64,000 nt of DNA from JBBQKG01 sp038326655. GTDB taxonomy: Bacteria > Actinomycetota > Thermoleophilia > Solirubrobacterales > JBBDJG01. Made by a program: the position numbers and the translations under genes. The DNA lies in assembly GCA_038326655.1 (NCBI GenBank), contig JBBQKG010000014.1, forward strand, positions 10,357 to 74,356, in the 5' to 3' direction. The notes under the pieces are model-generated. The model did no database searches. It saw only the letters and a list, made by a program, of their open reading frames with translations, and was not told the DNA's origin. Of the stretch, positions 44,463-51,514 are shown one piece after another; position 1 is the stretch's first letter; each line of letters opens with the position of its first letter.

Positions 44463-44993
44463 ATGGCAGCAAACGATCCCACCGAAACCGGCGGCCTTTT
44501 CATCGGTCGCCGACCCGGCACGGCGCCGCTACGCTACCGCGGAAAGCCCGCGACCGTGGGGGCGGCTCGCCGTCGAACCGATGCGGCACTCGCCGCGGCG
44601 ATCCTCGCCGTCGAGACGCTGCTGCTGGCGACGCTCTGGGGGCCGCAGCCGGCGGCCTGGCTCTGGGTCGGGTCGCACATCTTCCACGCGACCGGCTCGG
44701 TCACCTTCGGGATCCTCGTCGCGTTTCTCGGAATGCTCCTCACGATCTTCGGCTCGATTGCGCTCGCGATGCGCCTGGACCGTGCCTGGACGCTCGTGCG
44801 CCGCGCGAGTGGCCACGACCAGAAAGGGGGCGCGCTCGAGCGGATGGTCGTGATCAGCATGGCGATCGCGGGCACAGCGTTCTTCGTGTGGTTTCTCAGT
44901 TCGGGGCCGACGACATCGGCGCCGTCGCCCCAGTCAGTCGGGTGGCTGCCCGGAACCACCCGCGGCACGGCTAACGAAGACCGTGCGCCGTAG
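44463..44993 (+). CDS. Three-helix membrane protein, unknown function
   Basis: A 176-aa protein: a polar N-terminus (MAANDPTETGGLFIGRRPGT) and three hydrophobic segments (ALAAAILAVETLLLATLW, VTFGILVAFLGMLLTIFGSI, VVISMAIAGTAFFVWFL), then a Ser/Thr/Pro-rich end. No family is recognised. The ATG at 44463 is preferred because it begins with the conserved-looking GG-R-PG motif; an upstream ATG at 44376 is in frame. The end overlaps the next small ORF by 11 bases. Confidence 0.6.
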   Translation: MAANDPTETGGLFIGRRPGTAPLRYRGKPATVGAARRRTDAALAAAILAVETLLLATLWGPQPAAWLWVGSHIFHATGSVTFGILVAFLGMLLTIFGSIALAMRLDRAWTLVRRASGHDQKGGALERMVVISMAIAGTAFFVWFLSSGPTTSAPSPQSVGWLPGTTRGTANEDRAP

Positions 44994-45171
44994 ACTTCGA
45001 GCGGTGCTCGCACTGCGAATAGCGTTCACGGCCGTAGTCATGGTCATCGTCGTATGGTTGCTCGCCACTGGAAACCCGGTAGGCGGGCTCTTGATCATCC
45101 CGGCTCTTGCCGTCTGGATCCGCCGTGGAGCGGAAAGCGGGCGGATCGCACGTTTCGCAAGACGTTCGTAA
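44983..45171 (+). CDS. 62-aa basic two-helix membrane protein
   Basis: Starts MRRRLRAVLALRIAFTAVVM, with two hydrophobic segments (IAFTAVVMVIVVWLLA and GGLLIIPALAVWI) and a basic tail RIARFARRS. It overlaps the preceding membrane gene by 11 bases and is probably cotranscribed with it. It has no recognised family. Confidence 0.5.
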   Translation: MRRRLRAVLALRIAFTAVVMVIVVWLLATGNPVGGLLIIPALAVWIRRGAESGRIARFARRS

Positions 45172-45186
45172 GCGAAAGCTCCGCGG

Positions 45187-45192
45187 GATACT
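45187..45192 (+). promoter_or_regulatory. -10 element of a leaderless SnoaL-like cassette (copy a)
   Basis: GATACT lies nine bases before the ATG of copy a, inside the conserved string CGGGATACTGCGCGGGCG. Identical spacing occurs at 46042-46047 before copy c and at 51500-51505 before copy d, with no common -35 and no Shine-Dalgarno. Transcription should begin at or near the ATG, giving leaderless mRNA. Confidence 0.6.
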
Positions 45193-45201
45193 GCGCGGGC
45201 G

Positions 45202-45600
45202 ATGTCGCAGGAGAACGTCGAGGTCGTAGAGGGCCTTTACCGCGCTTTCAATCGCCGGGACGTGACCGGCTTGCTGGACTTGCTCGATCCCGAAGTGGAG
45301 TGGGTGCCGGTCCTGGCCGTGCTCGAAGGTCGCGTCTACCGCGGACACGATGATGTCCGGCGCTGGGTGGAAGACCTCGGCTCGGATTGGGAGTCTTTCG
45401 AGGTGTCTTATGAGGAGATGCGCGATCTTGGCGACCGAGTCCTCGTCTTTGGTCATTGGCGCGCCCGCGGGCGTACTAGCGGGGGCGAGTCGACGCAGCC
45501 CGGTACATGGCTCTACGAGATCAAGAGAGGCAAGGTCGCGCGGTTGCAGACCTTCACCAACCGGGACGAAGCCCTCGCAGCCGTGGGGCTGTCGGAGTAG
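45202..45600 (+). CDS. SnoaL/NTF2-like protein, copy a
   Basis: A 132-aa NTF2-fold protein: MSQENVEVVEGLYRAFNRRD, VEWVPVLAVLEGRVYRGHDD, WLYEIKRGKVARLQTFTNRD and EALAAVGLSE at the end. The family is strongly expanded in Thermoleophilia-type genomes; members may be small-molecule isomerases or binders, but the role is unproven. It follows a leaderless promoter. Its 3' end, TCGGAGTAGGCG, doubles as ribosome-binding site for copy b, four bases on. Confidence 0.85.
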   Translation: MSQENVEVVEGLYRAFNRRDVTGLLDLLDPEVEWVPVLAVLEGRVYRGHDDVRRWVEDLGSDWESFEVSYEEMRDLGDRVLVFGHWRARGRTSGGESTQPGTWLYEIKRGKVARLQTFTNRDEALAAVGLSE

Positions 45601-45603
45601 GCG

Positions 45604-46033
45604 ATGTCGCAGGAGAACGTGGAGATCGTGGATAGGGCGCACAAGGCCTGGCAACGCGACGACCTGGACGGGTGGCTGTCGCTGATCGACTCGGACGTAG
45701 AGTGGCTCACGGCCGTAGAGCGGGGCATGGCGGCGTCACGAGCGTCTATCGGGGCCACGATGGGATACGCGAGTTGTGGAAACTGTGGCGCACCGAAGTC
45801 GAGGATTTCTGGATCGAGACCGAGGAGGTCCGCGATCTGGGAGACGATCGGGTTCTTCATCTAGCCCAATCCAGTTCCGCGGTCGGGCCAGCGGCATCGC
45901 GGTCAAGTCGCAACTGGCCCTGTTGCAGACGCTTCGCGACGGGACGATCGTCCGTTCGATGGACTACCTCAGCCGTGAAGAGGCCCTCGAAGCCGTGGGG
46001 CTGTCGGAGCAAGACGCTCACGCCGAGTCCTGA
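45604..46033 (+). pseudogene. SnoaL/NTF2-like protein, copy b, frameshifted
   Basis: Begins MSQENVEIVDRAHKAWQRDD and continues to VEWLTAVERGM near 45728, then shifts frame to GGVTSVYRGHDGIRELWKLW and VEDFWIETEEVRDLGDDRVL, and near 45868 shifts again to IQFRGRASGIAVKSQLALLQ and EALEAVGLSEQDAHAES. The three frames together make one complete family member of about 142 residues. Two frameshifts mean a pseudogene unless there are sequence errors. It directly follows copy a. Confidence 0.8.
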
Positions 46034-46041
46034 GCCTGCGG

Positions 46042-46047
46042 GATACT
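46042..46047 (+). promoter_or_regulatory. -10 element of a leaderless SnoaL-like cassette (copy c)
   Basis: GATACT nine bases before the ATG at 46057, in the same GATACTGCGCGGGCG context as copy a. It sits just after the stop of copy b. Confidence 0.6.
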
Positions 46048-46056
46048 GCGCGGGCG

Positions 46057-46488
46057 ATGTCGCAGCAGAACGTCGAGGTAGTGCGCCGGGCCTTTGAGGC
46101 TGCGACCCGAAAGCCGAAGCCGGACTTCGCCACGGTCAATGCGCTCTATCACCCCGACCACGTGCTGGTCGCGGGGATCTCGAATGTGGAGGGGTCCAGC
46201 TTTCGTGGGGCGCAAGGCTTCCGCGAGTGGCTCGCCAACATGGACGAGGCCTTTGAGTCGATTGAGACGAGGATCGACACTGTGGAGGAGATCGATGGCG
46301 ATCGCGTGCTGGTCGACGCGGTGCTCAACGCCCATGGCAAAGCCGGTGGCGTTCCGATCGAGTGGCGAACGGGACAAGTTGTGACCGTCAAAGAGGGGAA
46401 GCTGACGCGCACCGAGGTCTACCCGTCGCCCGAGCAGGCTCTCGAAGCCGTGGGCCTGTCGGAGCAAGACGCTCACGCCGACTTCTGA
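46057..46488 (+). CDS. SnoaL/NTF2-like protein, copy c
   Basis: A 143-aa NTF2-fold protein: MSQQNVEVVRRAFEAATRKP, LYHPDHVLVAGISNVEG, FRGAQGFREWLANMDEAFES, VTVKEGKLTRTEVYPSPEQA and a terminal LEAVGLSEQDAHADF. Its first and last ~15 codons are nearly identical at DNA level to those of copy b, while the middle differs. It has its own leaderless promoter. Its last 16 bases overlap the convergent HNH gene. Confidence 0.85.
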   Translation: MSQQNVEVVRRAFEAATRKPKPDFATVNALYHPDHVLVAGISNVEGSSFRGAQGFREWLANMDEAFESIETRIDTVEEIDGDRVLVDAVLNAHGKAGGVPIEWRTGQVVTVKEGKLTRTEVYPSPEQALEAVGLSEQDAHADF

Positions 46489-46856
46489 CGCAAAGGCAGC
46501 TCAACAACGCCACGCTCGACCCTCGGATGACAGCGCCGGCAGAGCATCACGAGCCGGTCATCTCTCGGTCGATCTCTGAAGGGCTCAACGTGGTGGGCGT
46601 GAAGCCCTGGGCCGCCGGCACCGCAGACGACGCAGACGCGGTCGCGCTTCAGCGCCGCAGCTCGCGACGCCTTGTATTGCGGCGTGTGGAATCTCGCTCG
46701 GTTGCATTGACTACAGCTCTGGCATCGGCTCCCTGTGCTGAGCCGTTGGCAATCGAGGCACGGGTGCAGCTCGCCGCAGCGGCCGCAGTATTCGACGCCA
46801 TCGGCGTCCCCCTGACGATTGGGGCGCGGGCAGCGCCAGAGGCGCGACTTACGCAT
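46473..46856 (-). CDS. HNH endonuclease-like zinc protein
   Basis: A 127-aa protein with a cysteine-rich N-terminal half (YCGRCGELHPCLDC, RCQSCSQC) and a C-terminal HNH motif: CVVCGAGGPGLHAHHVEPF and LVMLCRRCHPRVE. It resembles small phage/mobile-element HNH nucleases. The ATG at 46856 overlaps the stop of the upstream helix-turn-helix gene by eight bases. Its last five codons lie inside the 3' end of SnoaL copy c, so this end may be acquired sequence. Confidence 0.75.
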   Translation of the reverse strand: MRKSRLWRCPRPNRQGDADGVEYCGRCGELHPCLDCQRLSTGSRCQSCSQCNRARFHTPQYKASRAAALKRDRVCVVCGAGGPGLHAHHVEPFRDRPRDDRLVMLCRRCHPRVERGVVELPLRQKSA

Positions 46857-47088
46857 CACGCTTCGCAAGGCTCTGCGCCTGCGGACCCAAGGCGGCGTCT
46901 CGTTGATCGCGAAGGAGATAGGCGCAGTCCGCCCGATCCATGCGGAGGATGGCCCTGGGGCCGGCACCAAGGCGCGTGAAGGGCAGCTCGTCTTGGTGCT
47001 GGCAGACCCAGGAGCGCGTGACGCCTAGGACGCGAGCGACCTGCTCAGGCGTCAGGAATGTTTGTGAATCCTCGGCGATCGTCGCCAT
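46849..47088 (-). CDS. Excisionase-like helix-turn-helix protein
   Basis: A 79-aa DNA-binding protein: FLTPEQVARVLGVTRSWVCQ followed by LPFTRLGAGPRAILRMDRAD, the MerR/excisionase-type winged helix found with integrases. It is coupled to the HNH gene. It lies just outside the left boundary repeat proposed for the integrated element, so it may belong to an older insertion. The ATG at 47088 is preferred; an ATG at 47121 is also in frame. Confidence 0.7.
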   Translation of the reverse strand: MATIAEDSQTFLTPEQVARVLGVTRSWVCQHQDELPFTRLGAGPRAILRMDRADCAYLLRDQRDAALGPQAQSLAKRDA

Positions 47089-47161
47089 TCCAGCCAAGGT
47101 ACGGGCGCGAGTGCGGGACACAATGCGGGACAGTCAACTGCCCGCAGGGCGGTCCAGAGCG

Positions 47162-47190
47162 GGTGAAGGGGCGTCTCTCAGATGTAGTAC
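47162..47190. repeat. Candidate attL core, copy of the Rrf2 gene 3' end
   Basis: GGTGAAGGG, three matched bases CGT, and an exact 11-mer AGATGTAGTAC align without gaps to 52544-52572, which is the 3' end and terminator of the Rrf2-family gene. About 23 of 29 positions match. With inner repeats at 47221-47252 and 52442-52470 it frames the integrase-bearing segment. Confidence 0.5.
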
Positions 47191-47220
47191 GTCTGCGGTC
47201 TTTCGCTTCCCGAGCGACAT

Positions 47221-47252
47221 AGCGCCCTATTCGGGAAAGAACTCGGGAAAGT
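47221..47252. repeat. Left inner repeat, candidate integrase arm sites
   Basis: AGCGCCC, then two TCGGGAAA motifs 12 bases apart (TCGGGAAAGAACTCGGGAAA). A near copy in the same orientation lies at 52442-52470. Two short direct motifs just inside each core are what arm-type sites of a tyrosine recombinase look like; binding is inferred. Confidence 0.45.
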
Positions 47253-47288
47253 CAGGGCCTCTTCGCACCTACGCATGACGGAGCCCGT

Positions 47289-47498
47289 TTAGACGGCCAG
47301 GCGCTCTTGGTGGTCGCGCGGAACGACCGCCAAGACGTCGTAAGGAACCTCCAGGAGGTCCCTGGTGCGGCCGTCACTGTCGACAATCTCCACCACGGCC
47401 CCCTGCCTAAACCGCTCAACGATTGTGCCGGTGGTCCCTGCCGGCCACTCCCCAGATGCGATCCGCAGTTCCACGACGTCGAACAGCGCAGGCTCCAT
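47289..47498 (-). CDS. DUF4926-like small protein
   Basis: A 69-aa SH3-like protein: MEPALFDVVELRIASGEWPA, GTTGTIVERFRQGAVVEIVD and LLEVPYDVLAVV, the DUF4926 pattern. GGAGGGGATAGAG precedes the ATG at 47498. It lies 64 bases downstream of the DUF6883-like gene, a pairing seen repeatedly in bacteria, which suggests a toxin-antitoxin or toxin-immunity-like couple. No such function is proven. Confidence 0.7.
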   Translation of the reverse strand: MEPALFDVVELRIASGEWPAGTTGTIVERFRQGAVVEIVDSDGRTRDLLEVPYDVLAVVPRDHQERLAV

Positions 47499-47562
47499 CT
47501 CTATCCCCTCCTCACCATCGGAGCGTGCGGCGCGTGTGGCCGCGTCAAACCGCCGTGCGAGT

Positions 47563-47925
47563 TCATCGAGCAACCTGGACGTACGCCGTAACGAGTCGCG
47601 GAGCATCTTCGCCGTCAACGAGCCAAATCGTTGTGACGTCGTGACTTTCCCCATTGAGCCCATCGACGAGGACCGATACCTCGTACTTGAGGCCCCACGG
47701 GCCCGCCGCGACGGCCGTCGGCGGCGACGTCGGGAGTCGCTCGAGGATCTGCTCTTGGAGATATCGCCAGTCCTCTCGCCGGATGCCGAGCGCCGAGAAG
47801 AAGACTCGCGCTTTGTGCCGGCCTTCCGGATGATCGGCATTGAGGGCATATTCCGTGAGCTTTCTGGGGTCGAACTGGGCATCGTCGGCTCCGGGCAGTC
47901 GGGGTGGTAACGGGTTTGCGGCCAA
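47563..47925 (-). CDS. DUF6883-like protein
   Basis: A 120-aa protein: LPGADDAQFDPRKLTEYALN, ADHPEGRHKARVFFSALGI, WRYLQEQILERLP, LKYEVSVLVDGLNGES and APRLVTAYV. This matches the DUF6883 pattern, whose invariant GRHKA-F segment suggests an enzymatic or nucleic-acid role. The start is uncertain: TTG at 47925 has no ribosome-binding site, but no other start precedes the domain. Partner of the DUF4926-like gene downstream, within the mobile segment. Confidence 0.65.
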   Translation of the reverse strand: MAANPLPPRLPGADDAQFDPRKLTEYALNADHPEGRHKARVFFSALGIRREDWRYLQEQILERLPTSPPTAVAAGPWGLKYEVSVLVDGLNGESHDVTTIWLVDGEDAPRLVTAYVQVAR

Positions 47926-48081
47926 GTGCGAAGTCGAGCGTGTCCCCAGCGGCCTCGGGCAATGCGATGGTACCCGGCCACGCAGGCGGCAAGCGTTGCG
48001 CGACAGCTCGCGCGACAGTTTCCGCCGGACTCAGGCGGTCCCGAACGGGGTCCGAGCGGAGCGTTTGCCGCTTCCTAGTTC

Positions 48082-48099
48082 CGCCCGCGGCCGCGGGCG
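48082..48099. repeat. 18-bp perfect GC palindrome
   Basis: CGCCCGCGG followed by its exact complement, centred in the 198-bp gap (47926-48123) between the DUF6883-like and zinc-finger genes. It could be a terminator stem or a protein site. The rest of that gap shows no convincing gene. Confidence 0.4.
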
Positions 48100-48123
48100 A
48101 GTTCTCCCATGTCCTCCTGTCGG

Positions 48124-48303
48124 TCAAATCACGCACGCGTGAGTGATTTCGCATCCGCCGCCCCGCGCTTCGTCAAGCGCGAGGCAGCCAGCGCACCACG
48201 AGGCCGCCGTCGTCGGAGGCGATTCCCACTGACAGAACTCGGGCGAATCGATATCGGGCGCTGGGCGGCGGCACCGAACGCAATATTCCTCCGAGATACT
48301 CAC
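48124..48303 (-). CDS. 59-aa zinc-finger-like protein coupled to the integrase
   Basis: A short ORF starting GTG at 48303, inside the integrase stop (GTGA overlap) with GGAGGAGCAGC before it. It reads SISEEYCVRCRRPAPDIDSP, EFCQWESPPTTAASWCAGCL, then CEITHAC, so seven cysteines including two CxxC pairs suggest zinc binding. Translational coupling to the recombinase suggests a role in its control or in the element; this is inference. Confidence 0.65.
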   Translation of the reverse strand: MSISEEYCVRCRRPAPDIDSPEFCQWESPPTTAASWCAGCLALDEARGGGCEITHACVI

Positions 48304-49436
48304 GCTGCTCCTCCGATCTGCGCCTTTCGCGCTGCCGTGTTCGCTCGCTCGAGGTAGGCATCCAGCAGGCCCGCGGCCTCGTCCTCGTTCCCCGGCATCA
48401 GGTGTCCGTACTTGTCCAGCGTGATGCTGATGTTCGCGTGGCCCATATAGGTCGAGAGCGCCTTGACGTTCACGCCGGCCCCGATCATGTAGCTCGCGAA
48501 GGTATGCCGCGCCTCGTGGAGCGTGATCCGGCGCAGCTTCGCTTCCTCCCATGCGTCGTTGGCCGGCTCTCTGACCGCGGAGGCAGCGAACGGCCTGGTG
48601 GCCGAGCTGCCGAACACAAGGCCCTCAGAGCGCCCCTGGCGCATCCTGTGCTCGACGAGGTAGTCGCGCAGCACTCCCGGCAGCGGAACGCTGCGCCGGC
48701 CCTGCTTGCTCTTGGGCTCAATGAAGCCCTCTTTGTCGTCCCAGGCCCGCTCGACCCGAATCACGCCGGTCGCCAGGTCCACGTTCGACCAGTCGAGCGC
48801 CATCAGCTCGCCCCGCCGCAGGCCGGCGTAGAACGCCGTCGCCCAGAGCGCCTTGTCTTTGGTCGCCAACGCGCCGAGGAGAGCAACCGCTTCCTCCGGT
48901 GAGGCGATTCGGTCGCGCCCGCCGCGGATCGCCGGCAGGCTGAGGCCCGCGGTTGGGTTGACGGCCAAGCGCCCCTGCGCGACTTCGCGCCGGAAGATCG
49001 CTTTTAGCGGGATGACGGTGCATTGGATCGTGCTCGCCGCATGGCCCTCGCCTATTAGCCGCTCGACAAAGCGCTGGAGGTCGCCGCGGTGAATGTCTGA
49101 GAGCCTCTTGGCCCCGAGTTCGTCCAGTACCCGCAGCCTCAGGGCACGGTCATAGCCCCTGATCGCACTCGGCTTGTAGAGGTCGCCCGAGCGGTTGCGG
49201 ATTGCCCCTGCTCGGGCTCCCTCTAGCCACGCTCCAGCGGCTTCCCTAAGCGTCGTGCTCGTGGCCGCTCGCATCCGGCCCTGGTTGAGCGCCGTCTGAG
49301 CGTCTGCCCGCCAGCTCTTCGCCGCCGCCAGGGTCGAGAAGGATTTGCGAACCAGCTTCCTGTCGCGGTTCGACCAGACGTGAGCGCGGTAGACCTTGCC
49401 TCGTGGGCCTTCGCGTAGTTCGATCCCGGCCGCCAT
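48300..49436 (-). CDS. Tyrosine site-specific recombinase (integrase)
   Basis: A 378-aa phage-type integrase with an N-terminal arm-binding region (YRAHVWSNRDRKLVRKSFST), a SAM-like core-binding domain (about 60-155) and the catalytic domain. Active-site residues are R207 (YAGLRRGELMALDW), a Lys in PKSKQGRR, H307 and R310 (TLHEARHTFAS), H333 (YMGHANIS) and Y343 (LDKYGH). All are intact, so it is probably functional. The ATG overlaps the stop of the 63-aa ORF by one base. It lies about 1.1 kb from the left boundary repeat. Confidence 0.93.
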   Translation of the reverse strand: MAAGIELREGPRGKVYRAHVWSNRDRKLVRKSFSTLAAAKSWRADAQTALNQGRMRAATSTTLREAAGAWLEGARAGAIRNRSGDLYKPSAIRGYDRALRLRVLDELGAKRLSDIHRGDLQRFVERLIGEGHAASTIQCTVIPLKAIFRREVAQGRLAVNPTAGLSLPAIRGGRDRIASPEEAVALLGALATKDKALWATAFYAGLRRGELMALDWSNVDLATGVIRVERAWDDKEGFIEPKSKQGRRSVPLPGVLRDYLVEHRMRQGRSEGLVFGSSATRPFAASAVREPANDAWEEAKLRRITLHEARHTFASYMIGAGVNVKALSTYMGHANISITLDKYGHLMPGNEDEAAGLLDAYLERANTAARKAQIGGAA

Positions 49437-49627
49437 CAGACCGTCGCCTCGATCCGACCAGCTAACGCCTCCACCAGCTCATCGAACCAGTCGTTGAGGG
49501 CGGCATTGTTGGGAGCCTTCGCGGCAACCGCCTTCGCGGTCCCCCAGACCTCTTCGTTGGAAAGGCCGAACTCCATCGCCGCCTCGAATGCGGCAGCCAG
49601 CCTGCGCTGATAACCATTCGTTTGCAT
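49436..49627 (-). CDS. 63-aa helical protein upstream of the integrase
   Basis: Reads MQTNGYQRRLAAAFEAAMEF, then GLSNEEVWGTAKAVAAKAPN and a Trp-Phe-Asp segment ending AGRIEATV. It is helical and without cysteines. It precedes the integrase with a one-base overlap and has a GAGG site before the ATG at 49627, so it is in the same operon. It could be a directionality factor, but no DNA-binding motif is recognisable. Confidence 0.55.
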   Translation of the reverse strand: MQTNGYQRRLAAAFEAAMEFGLSNEEVWGTAKAVAAKAPNNAALNDWFDELVEALAGRIEATV

Positions 49628-49770
49628 CAGGACCTCGTTTCCTGGTGCCGGGGGCCGGCGGCTAGCACCGTGCGGCCCCATTGACTTGTCGAGGCGATGC
49701 TATCCGGCCTCTGACCGGGCGTCCAGTTCTCGGCTAGGATTGCCCGGTCCGGTTGATCTGGGAGGGATCT

Positions 49771-50871
49771 ATGGGTTCGCTTCGCCGCTTTTTCGTCGCT
49801 ATGGCGGGTTCCCTCGCCGTACTCGCGCTCGCTGTGCCGGCGCACGCCGCCTTCCCGGGCGCGAACGGGAAGATCGCGTTCGCGCGCTTCAGCAACCTGC
49901 CGGGCGTGCCGTTCAACTACCAGATCTACTCCATGAGCCCGGACGGGTCGGTGCAGACGGATCTGTCGAACGCCATTTCCGACGATGGCGGGGCCAATTG
50001 GTCGCCGGACGGCCGCAAGATTGCCTTCGGGCGTGGCGCCCCCCGCGGCGACGACCCCAACGCCGGGCCACCCATCGGTATCTACCTGATGAACGCCGAT
50101 GGGACCGGCCAGACACAGATCACGAACGGATACGACGGCGCACCGGCCTGGTCGCCAGACGGCTCCAAGATCGCGTTCTCGAGCTGCGGGGCCACGGTTT
50201 GCGACCTCCTCACCATGAATGCTGACGGCACGAGCCGGACCACAATCCGGAACGACTTCTACGACACCAGTCCCGTCTGGTCCCCCGACGGCTCCAAGAT
50301 CGTGTTCTCGCGATGCGTGGTCAGTGGCTTCAGTCACGGCAGCGTGTCGTTCTCCGAGTGCCACATCGCCACCGTACGGCCCGACGGCACCGGCCAAACC
50401 GATCTCACAAGCGGCTCGGGCCGCGACTTCGCGCCCGACTGGTCCCCCGACGCCACCAAGATCGCGTTCATGCGCTTCGGGAGCCAGGGTCCCAGCCAGA
50501 TCTACACGATCAACGCCGACGGCAGCGACGAGACACTCCTTTCCGCCGAGCCAACCGTTGGAGACGCAGCCCCAGCCTGGTCGCCGGATGGCTCGAAGAT
50601 CGCCTTCACCCACTATGTCCAGGGCCGCGGGCAGATCTACACGATGAGGCCGGATGGCTCCGCTCCGACCAACCTGTCGAACAGCACGACCGACGATACG
50701 GGCCCCGATTGGCAGCCGATCCCCGGCCCGCAGCGCAGCGAGTACAAGAACGCCGCGCAGTTCTGTCAGGCCGACCGAACATTTCTCGGAGACGCTGCCT
50801 TTGCGAAGAAGTACGGCACCAACGGCAGTGCCGCAAACGCTTACGGGAAGTGCGTTAGCCAGAGCCATTAG
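49771..50871 (+). CDS. Secreted TolB-like beta-propeller protein
   Basis: A 366-aa exported protein: signal peptide MGSLRRFFVAMAGSLAVLAL cleaved after AHA, then AFPGANGKIAFARF and about six repeats of the type WSPDGSKIAFxxxxxxxxQIYxMNADGT, the TolB/WD40-like (PD40) blade. The end (FCQADRTFLGDAAFAKKYGT, one Cys, and KCVSQ) is a small separate domain. GGGAGGG lies before the ATG at 49771. It is cargo within the integrase-bearing segment. A one-blade relative is at 3473-3925. Confidence 0.85.
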   Translation: MGSLRRFFVAMAGSLAVLALAVPAHAAFPGANGKIAFARFSNLPGVPFNYQIYSMSPDGSVQTDLSNAISDDGGANWSPDGRKIAFGRGAPRGDDPNAGPPIGIYLMNADGTGQTQITNGYDGAPAWSPDGSKIAFSSCGATVCDLLTMNADGTSRTTIRNDFYDTSPVWSPDGSKIVFSRCVVSGFSHGSVSFSECHIATVRPDGTGQTDLTSGSGRDFAPDWSPDATKIAFMRFGSQGPSQIYTINADGSDETLLSAEPTVGDAAPAWSPDGSKIAFTHYVQGRGQIYTMRPDGSAPTNLSNSTTDDTGPDWQPIPGPQRSEYKNAAQFCQADRTFLGDAAFAKKYGTNGSAANAYGKCVSQSH

Positions 50872-51058
50872 GTCGCATCTCGACGTCGTAAAGCTCATCG
50901 AAGGCGTCGAAGTCTGCGCGTGATCCTTCCTCTTCGCGCTCGACCGCGTTGAGCTTCAACAGCACGCGGATCGCGGCCACGCGAGCGGTTGGCGGGCCGG
51001 TGCGGGCCAGCTCCTCAAGGATCTCGCGGGCCTCGGGTTCATCGAGTCGTTGAGTCAT
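50855..51058 (-). CDS. 67-aa acidic protein, phage-like context
   Basis: Reads MTQRLDEPEAREILEELART, GPPTARVAAIRVLLKLNAVE, then an acidic end. Helical and soluble. Its last 17 bases overlap the convergent beta-propeller gene. It follows the terminase-like ORF by 79 bases on the same strand; small ORFs of this type occur next to phage packaging genes. Function unknown. Confidence 0.5.
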   Translation of the reverse strand: MTQRLDEPEAREILEELARTGPPTARVAAIRVLLKLNAVEREEEGSRADFDAFDELYDVEMRPNGSG

Positions 51059-51137
51059 TTTGAATCCCAAGCGGTTTTCTTTGTGCTGAACTGCTCGGCG
51101 GTATTTGCGGCGAGAGAGCTGAAAACGGCCACCGTCC

Positions 51138-51395
51138 TTACCCCGTCCCCTCGTCAATCAGCCGGTCGAGCTCCGCCTCGAGCGAGGTCGGCGCGAGGTA
51201 GTCCGGCCCTCGCGTTGGACGAAGCTGTCTGTGCCAACGCTGTGCGACTTCCGAGGCCTGGACCCACATGCGGAACCAGGGACTCAGCCGCGGCCCACCG
51301 CGCTTCGACGGCACCATCGGCTCGGCGTTGAACTGCTCGAGCGCGTGACGAGCGGTCGCCAGCGCACTCGCGAACTCAGTCTCTACTTGACCCAT
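51138..51395 (-). CDS. 85-aa protein like the end of a P27 terminase small subunit
   Basis: Reads MGQVETEFASALATARHALE, then GGPRLSPWFRMWVQASEVAQ and RWHRQLRPTRGPDYLAP. The nPW..-..A.....L.P pattern resembles the C-terminal region of P27-family terminase small subunits, but the N-terminal DNA-binding half is missing. AGGAGG lies before the ATG at 51395. It may be a satellite-phage relic or a free-standing small protein. Confidence 0.45.
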   Translation of the reverse strand: MGQVETEFASALATARHALEQFNAEPMVPSKRGGPRLSPWFRMWVQASEVAQRWHRQLRPTRGPDYLAPTSLEAELDRLIDEGTG

Positions 51396-51499
51396 GTGAG
51401 CCTCCTAGTTGTCCCGTTTTTGCCTTTTGCTCTGCGCCCGCGGCCGGCTAGTCGGCGGTCCCGCGGCTCGCACGACTGGCGCTTCCGCCCTCCCCCCGG

Positions 51500-51505
51500 G
51501 ATACT
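51500..51505 (+). promoter_or_regulatory. -10 element of a leaderless SnoaL-like cassette (copy d)
   Basis: GATACT nine bases before the ATG at 51515, in the context CGGGATACTGCGTGGGCG, one base different from copies a and c. Confidence 0.6.
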
Positions 51506-51514
51506 GCGTGGGCG

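Noticed and set aside
45187..46488. Repeated SnoaL cassette ends as a possible CRISPR-like array.
   Set aside because: Repeats are protein-coding gene ends about 400 bases apart, not short evenly spaced repeats.
47926..48154. A minus-strand frame reading through the gap upstream of the DUF6883-like gene.
   Set aside because: It lacks a ribosome-binding site and motif, overlaps the DUF6883-like gene in another frame, and holds a large GC palindrome.
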